A DNA stretch of 64,000 bases from Chamaecrista fasciculata. Taxonomy: Eukaryota > Streptophyta > Magnoliopsida > Fabales > Fabaceae. Positions 58,300 through 64,000 of the stretch are shown here, piece by piece. Under the pieces are notes generated by a model. That model did not search any database and was not told the DNA's origin. It worked only from the letters and a program-made list of their open reading frames with translations. A program made the position numbers and the translations under genes. The stretch lies in contig QANZ01014773.1 in NCBI GenBank assembly GCA_003254925.1, positions 62,001-126,000 of the forward strand, read 5' to 3'. The stretch's first letter is position 1, and every line of letters begins with the position of its first letter.

Positions 58300-59180
58300 C
58301 TTAACCATTTTAAGATTCTTATTGTCGTGGATGAGGTTGATAATTTAGAACAATTGGAGAAATTGGCTGGAAAATTTGAGTGGTTTGGTAAAGGGAGCAG
58401 AATCATTGTAACAACTAGAGATAGGGTAATAGAGTATGCCATGATGAAGCTCTTGAACTTTTTTGTAGATATGCCTTCAGAGATGAATCTGATAATGGTT
58501 TGACTGAATTTAAAGAGGTCATCGATTGGGTAATAGAGTATGCCAGCGGCCTTCCTATAACTATCATAGAATTGGCTCTGGTTATGTTTGACACAGATGA
58601 GTCAAAGTGGAGAAATATTATGGCTGATTTCGAACAAAGTTACCTGCCATTCATGTCTATGGAATTGCTTCAAAGTAGTTTTGATTCACTGGAGAATGAG
58701 GAAAAGGAAATATTTTTGGATAAGAATATCTTCCTCTTTTTAGTAATAGTAACTAATTTGTCTGTGCTCTTGTGATGTTGCTTATTCACAGATCTGATGC
58801 TCCTCAACTTGAGAAGCATGTAACGGAGATGCCAGATTTTAGTAGGATTCCAAATCTGGAGAGGCTAGACCTTGAAGGATGTAGTGGACTATTGCAGCTT
58901 GATCAGTCTATTTCAATTCTTCCAAAGCTCAAAGTCTTGAATCTGAAAATGTGCATCAATCTCATCAGTATCCCAAACCGCTTGTTTGAATTGAGTTCTC
59001 TTAAATTTCTAAATCTTGCTGGGTGCTCAAAGCTTGCCGAGTGTTTAGACTTTGACAATTGGAGGATGTTCTATGTAAATTATTCCCTGAATATGTTAAG
59101 AATAATAAGTTTGTCTGCTTGCTTGCTTGTTTGGTTTTGGTTGTCTTAGTTGCCCCTAATCGACCATTGATCTTCATTGC
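58300..59180 (+). pseudogene. TNL-E: inverted partial copy of TNL-C
   Basis: Opposite strand to TNL-D and TNL-C. Starts at kinase-2 (FKILIVVDEVDNLEQLEKLAG) and continues GKGSRIIVTTRD, a deletion, YASGLPITIIELAL and EEKEIFLD. It then jumps into the last part of the NB/LRR intron (about 58737) and the LRR2 exon (PDFSRIPNLERLDLEGCSGLLQ...LAGCSKLAECLDFDNW). The intron end and the sequence after the LRR exon (to about 59180) match TNL-C (43150-43690) nearly base for base. P-loop, TIR and MHD are missing; frameshifts near 58440 and 58500. Not functional. Confidence 0.85.
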
Positions 59181-59261
59181 CAAGTCTTTCACTTGTACTA
59201 ATTAATTACTATGCTCTTTTATTGGTCTATTGGAGAATGACATGTCGCCTATATTGGAATG

Positions 59262-60956
59262 TTTGGATCTCTCTTTCTCTCTCTATCTTCCTCTCCCTTC
59301 AACGAAGACTTCTCTGTGGGATGGGACAAGAACATCTAGACATAAGGGATGTTCATGAGGGAACCTTATTAATTCGGAATATGTTAGCTAAGTTGTCTCA
59401 GGATTCTCTTAGTTCATGATGGTGAACACTTGAATATTTATAAGGATAAATAAATTGTATATCTTTTATAGTCATTGCTATAATATTGTGAACGTAATAA
59501 GTGTTAACGTAGAGGTCAGTCATTCTCTCCTTGTTTACACCTAGTGACTATTTTAGTATTTTAAATAAAAAAATATGAATTAATTAAGTTCAAAATAAAA
59601 TAATTTTCCTACAGTCATTATGAGCAGAGATGAGAGTATTTGTGCAGTGGATAGAGATAGACTATACAAGGTCGAATTATTGAACAATGATGGAGCTCTT
59701 CGACTTTCTTTTGGTAGCATTGCTGTGAAATGTGATTGGCATTGTTGTGGAGTTCATCGACATAAGAGGTTATGAGGAGTTCATCAATAATGCACTTGAA
59801 TATGCCAAAGGCCTAGCATTAGCAATTAAATCATTGGCATTGCTGCTGATCGACTTGTGTCAAAATGGACAAGTGTATTCTTGGCTCATCTGCAAGAATT
59901 TCTTGGCGATTCGATGATTAGTGTACTTAGAAAAAGTTTTGATGCACTGCTTGTTATTTTAGAGGGGAGGAGATTAGTTATGTGAAGGAGGTTATAAGCT
60001 ATTGTGAGTTTTATCCTGAGACTGGATTTAAAATTCTCATTGAAAAATCCCTCATGACCATATCAAATGAGAGGATAGGCATTTTACAAATGCATCAAGT
60101 TTTGTAACAACTAGGAAGGGAAATTGTTCGACAAAAGTCCCTGAAGATACAGGAAAACGAAGCAGGTTGTGGCTTTACAAGGATGTTTCTTATGAAGACA
60201 AGCAAAGTAAGTTATCTTGACCTATATAAGAGTCCATTAAAATTAAAGCAATCCAACTGTTTTTTTTTTAACTTTCTTGACAGTGCATCGCATTAATTGT
60301 TATAAGATGCTAAAAATGTTGAAGCTGTAATCTTGAATTCAGAAGATCTTGAAGGGAGACTGAAGCTTTTTCCAAAATGAGTAACTTTAGATTGCTCATA
60401 ATTCGAAAAGTGGGATGTTCAGGAAGTCTCACATATCTATCTAACAAGCTGGGATATTTGACATAGCATAAATATCCTTTTACTTGCCATTAAGTTTTCA
60501 TCCGCTTGGACTTGTGGAATTGATCATGCCTGATAGCAACATTACACTATTAATAATAGTCTTCTTTCCTTTTTTCTATACGAAAAACTGCATAATTTTC
60601 ATGTATGGCACTGTTTAGTCCAATAAAGTGAACTGAATTGTGGTCATTTGTGTGTGCTTATTAACAGTTTCACCCCAATTTGAGAAGGTTGAACCTCTGT
60701 GACTCAATTTTTAGTCAAGACACCCAAGTTTGGAGGGCTGCAAAACCTTAAAAGATGTACTGGATTATTGCAGCTTGATCCCTCTATTCAGTCTATTGCA
60801 CTTCTTCCTAAGCTTGCATTTTTTAATTTGAGAAACTGCACAAGTCTCATTAGTATTCTGAATAGCTTGTTTAGTCGTGATTCTGTTAAAATTATAAACT
60901 TTGTTGGCTCTCAAAGCTTGCAGAATGTTGTGACTTTGACCCTTTGTAAAGCTTGA
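59262..60956 (+). pseudogene. TNL-F: scattered NB-ARC and LRR remnants
   Basis: Plus-strand pieces of another TNL. 59285-59420: segment before kinase-2 (RRLLCGMGQEHL...VHEGTLLI). About 59620-60210: LYKVELLNNDGALRL, YEEFINNALEYAKGLALAIKSLA, EEISYVKEVISYCEFYPETGFKILIEKSLMTIS, MHQ in place of MHD, KRSRLWLYKDV, then a donor gtaagt. 60306-60560: degraded LRR1 exon. 60667-60956: LRR2 exon (TPKFGGLQNLKRCTGLLQLDPSI...PKLAFFNLRNCTSLISILNSLF). Many frameshifts and stops; no P-loop or TIR. Its 3' flank matches that of TNL-B. Confidence 0.8.
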
Positions 60957-61099
60957 TATAGAGTATAGATGTGTAAGTACGTATTGTTTAGCATTCAATT
61001 TCCTCCTCTATTAGCCTTATCTAGTTTTATATTAGCTTTCTGCTTCTTTCTTAGATGAAAATTGAAAAAGAGTGATAAGTTTATTTTCGATTGCCTTAT

Positions 61100-62190
61100 T
61101 TCCCCAATGTGCAGAATATGCAATATCCCTCTGTCATGGCTCATGACCTTAATCAAGTCTGGATACGAAGGATAATCAGTGAGTTGCGTATATTGGATCA
61201 CTATGTAGGTCTATGTTGTGATGATCAATCAATAGTTCCTATGTATCTAATTCTCTATTTCATAATCTTTCATTAATTGTCCAATACTAATCACTTTAGG
61301 TCATGACAATAATTTAAGAGTAAACTAACAATTTAGTCCATAAAAGATCATGGAGCTGATAATTTGGTCCCTGAATGATTGAAATGAACAATTTAGTTCC
61401 TAAAAAATCAAAATAATATACTAATTAATCCTTTTTATGGACTAAATTGTGTACTGTTTTAATCTTTTAAGAACTAAAAAGTATACTGTTTTGATCTTTT
61501 AGGGACTAAATATGCATTTTAATTTTTTAGAGACTGAATTGTGAGTTCGGTGATCTTTCAGAAATCAAATTGTTAGTTTACAGACTCAACCTTAATGATA
61601 AATCTATATTCGGAATGAGATTTTCTAGGACTGAATCAGAATAATATGCTTCAACTAGACGTGTTCTATAGATACATAAGGTTTATTTTTCAAGTGCTCC
61701 CAAATGCTAAAAAGAATCTGAGGTAAAATGCCGGAATAGCTTGCCATTCTCAAAGTCCTCTAATTGAATCAACAAACTACATAAAACCAATATATTGCCC
61801 AAAGAACGATAACAAATTTAATGTATTTTTTAAACTTTGTATGCATGGATATATTTTTATGATTATGCATGAGATTATTTGAATTAGAATATTTTAGAGT
61901 GTTTCTTTTAAGTTATTAATATTTTCATAGAAAATGATATATTAAATTAAAAAAAACTAGTTAAATTATATGATGTTTTTTCAACGAATTATATGATATG
62001 TTTGATTTGACTAATTTCAAATGATAATATAATTATATAAAATAATATTTTTAATATAAATAATATAATTTAATCAAAATAAGGGAAGATTAAAATACAC
62101 AAATTCAATGGGGATTATGAAATTTTAACTTGAGTTTGGGTTCAGGTCCTGATCCAATGTCAACGACTCATGAAATGGGTATGGAAGTAT
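61100..62190. repeat. TNL 3' flanking DNA, copy at TNL-F
   Basis: Reverse complement of 33310-34000, interrupted by the MITE at 61311-61592. Shows that F and B descend from one duplicated gene-plus-flank unit. Confidence 0.7.
61311..61592. mobile_element. MITE insertion with paralogous empty site
   Basis: Inverted ends (gagtaaactaacaatttagtcc and caaattgttagtttac) enclose 'tttagtcc/ggactaaa' arms. The corresponding site next to TNL-B (about 33905-33925, on the other strand) lacks it, which defines the insertion. Only a short TTA-like duplication is visible. Related to 16691-16894. Confidence 0.65.
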
Positions 62191-63000
62191 AAGTGCTTAT
62201 TTTCATATAACAAAAATATAATATTGTTAAATGTGTTATAGGTTAAAATGTTAAATAGTACACATATTGAAGTCACCTAATAATATATTTATACTTTTTT
62301 TTTTTAGAATTGAAAGAAACAGCAAAAACAGGGAAAGAAAAACCTACAGGAAGCAACAAGGGCCTACAATATAGCTATCAATCCAAGGCCCAATGTCCTT
62401 GAGCCTCAAATTATGCTTTTTATGAGAGAAAGTCCACTTATTGGCAGAATCAGCAAGCATGTGATGAATATCTTCCCTAATGGTTGCAAAGTTAGAACCT
62501 GTGCTCCTTATATTGAAGTTGCTTTGACATATAACATTTATACTTTGAAATCCCTGCTATACTCCATAAAGCTTCTCAAACCTCTGAGAAAGGAATCCAA
62601 AATGTTTATCCTTCCAAATTCACAGAAGTAAAACAGCAGAAACAGGACATTATCTATGAAGCAAAAGACAGCAAATATATTTATACTTTTGAAGTCACCT
62701 AATAATTAATAACATATAAAAGTAGTCTTTTCTTTAGGAGAACCCACATAGTTTAATTTTCCCTCTCCCTCAGACTAATTCTTTTCTCACACATCAGTCT
62801 TGAAAATATAACTTTACTAGGTAAAGTTTACTATTTTAGTGCAGTTCCTTTCATCTAGGAGTTCAGTAGATAGAGTTGAGTCCAAGTGGAGCAGAATTTT
62901 TGGCAAAGACATCCAGGTAACCAGGTTAATATCTTCCACTGTTTTATTATTTTTGTGTGGTTTGGTCCCTGGGTCGGGTCTCGGGGTCCTGTCCTCTTTT
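62191..63000. other. Intergenic DNA with a coding-like minus-strand remnant
   Basis: About 62310-62640, read on the minus strand over frameshifts, gives protein-like stretches (NFATIREDIHHMLADSANKW, HNLRLKDIGPWIDSYIVGP) with stops. I do not recognise it; a retroelement tail is possible. The remainder is AT-rich. Confidence 0.3.
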
Positions 63001-64000
63001 ATTCACTGAAATATATTTGGGCAAAATTACTCTTTTGGTTCTCAAAATTTACATCAACTATCAATTCCGTCCCCATTCTTTTTTTTTGGTCAAATTCATC
63101 CTCCACATTTCACATTTTGGTCATTTTTTTTTGCTTAATCATATTTTTCAATTTGAGTTAGGATTTGAGTTTCTTAATCTATCAATTTTGCATTACATGT
63201 CATTAGCTGATGAACCTGGTTTTGGCCGGAGGGCATTACCTGGTTCGATGAAGCAACTCTGGGTCAAAAGTCGCCTGCAAGTTAATGAACGCACAGGGGT
63301 TTCCCTGCGATTCACCTCCGATGCTTAAGTCAGTAAAGCCTGAGAGCAATAATGTGTGTAAAATGGCAATAGCGCGTACCTTTTTCCAGTGTTTAGGGCT
63401 TCCCTTTTATACTGGTTGAGGATAATCTGATAGGATCCGGATTTGGCTCAATATCTGATTGTGATCTTAACTAATTCGGCTGACCTGGCATAGATGTTAA
63501 GGGAAACCTTAACTGATCGTAATCTTAACTGATTTAGCAGTTAAGATTGTGCCAAAGACGTATATAATGAGAGAGACGTATGCCCCCTAACTTCTATTTG
63601 ACTCCTGATTGACGTGGAGACGTTCCCTTGTACGTCTTCTTCGTTGACGCCTAGATGTTGGCGTTCTTGCCTGACGTAGGATAATTCGGCGTCCACGATT
63701 GGGGTGATCCCCTTATTGGGCCTTTCGTGAAAAGTTGGAAAAAACCGCCATTTCTCCTCTTCCTCCCCCTCACTTTGTCATTTTCAGTTTCCAAACTTTT
63801 CCTCCTCCGTACTTCCTCTGCGTTTTCTTCCCTTCTGATTTGGTTTGCCTCATTCGTCCTCCTACTGCTCCGTTGTTGTTGTTTGCTGTTTTCGGCAACC
63901 GAGTGAAGCTTTTGTCCGGTAAGTGATTCATCATTATCTCTCACCACTCTTTTTTGGGTTTTCGGAATTTGCTCAACCTTACCCATTGTGTTTCTGGTGT
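63001..64000. mobile_element. Possible Ty3/gypsy LTR or leader
   Basis: The phrase 'ctccgatgcttaagtcagtaa' near 63317-63337 is common in plant gypsy LTRs, and a pyrimidine-rich leader ends in a GTAAGT donor-like site (63919). No LTR pair or pol is inside the window, so the call is tentative. Small frames near 63650-63990 on either strand are Arg/Lys/Gln- or Pro/Ser-rich and not convincing. Confidence 0.35.

Noticed and set aside
62413..62631. Plus-strand 72-codon frame
   Set aside because: The opposite strand reads as a more protein-like, though broken, remnant; the plus frame has no recognisable motif.

Overview
The window is nuclear DNA of a eudicot plant. The evidence is TIR-type NB-LRR (TNL) resistance genes, spliceosomal GT-AG introns, a plant 5S rDNA relic, LINE, copia, Helitron-like, MULE and SINE elements, and an endogenous caulimovirid fragment. 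Abundant palindromic 'gggaccaaa/tttggtccc' foldback repeats fit a repeat-rich dicot, but I cannot name the species. Base composition is AT-rich throughout, with one 288-base assembly gap at 10160-10447.

Layout. 1-4.4 kb: a copia LTR end abuts a broken CC-type NB-LRR pseudogene, followed by a decayed copia pol. 5.2-8.4 kb: two divergently transcribed short proline/glycine-rich protein genes that share promoter and 3'UTR blocks, with Helitron-like ends between them. 8.4-17.8 kb: repeats, a minisatellite with the gap, and LTR-like non-coding DNA. 17.9-22.7 kb: TNL-A (+), a composite gene that reads NB-ARC, TIR, NB-ARC, LRR and then a non-LRR C-terminal tail. 26.6-28.1 kb: the 3' end of a LINE. 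29.5-31.2 kb: a housekeeping-type promoter remnant, a copia gag fragment and a 5S rDNA relic. 34.6-38.0 kb: TNL-B (-). 41.3-42.7 kb: endogenous pararetrovirus pol fragment. 43.2-45.9 kb: TNL-C (-). 46.06-50.67 kb: a 4.6 kb Mutator-like element with 87-bp terminal inverted repeats, a perfect 9-bp target duplication and a two-exon FAR1-type transposase gene. 50.7-56.3 kb: foldback repeats, including one 1.17 kb hairpin. 56.4-61.0 kb: three TNL pseudogene pieces, D on - and E and F on +, joined head-to-head. 61-64 kb: duplicated TNL 3' flank and LTR-like DNA.

How it fits together. This is a TNL cluster growing by tandem and inverted duplication. TNL-B, TNL-C and remnant F share the same 3' flanking DNA, and remnant E is an inverted copy of part of TNL-C. 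TNL-B has a canonical TIR, NB-ARC and short LRR. TNL-C lacks the first LRR exon. TNL-A appears to be two neighbouring TNLs fused through a shared splice frame. The TIR exon has no start codon of its own and is closed by an in-frame stop at its splice acceptor, so it can only be translated when spliced to the upstream NB-ARC exon. A 154-residue exon unlike TIR, NB or LRR ends the protein and resembles the tail of plant Myb/SANT-like (LIMYB-type) proteins; it is a candidate integrated domain. All splice models are inferred by eye from GT-AG sites, frame and paralogue comparison.
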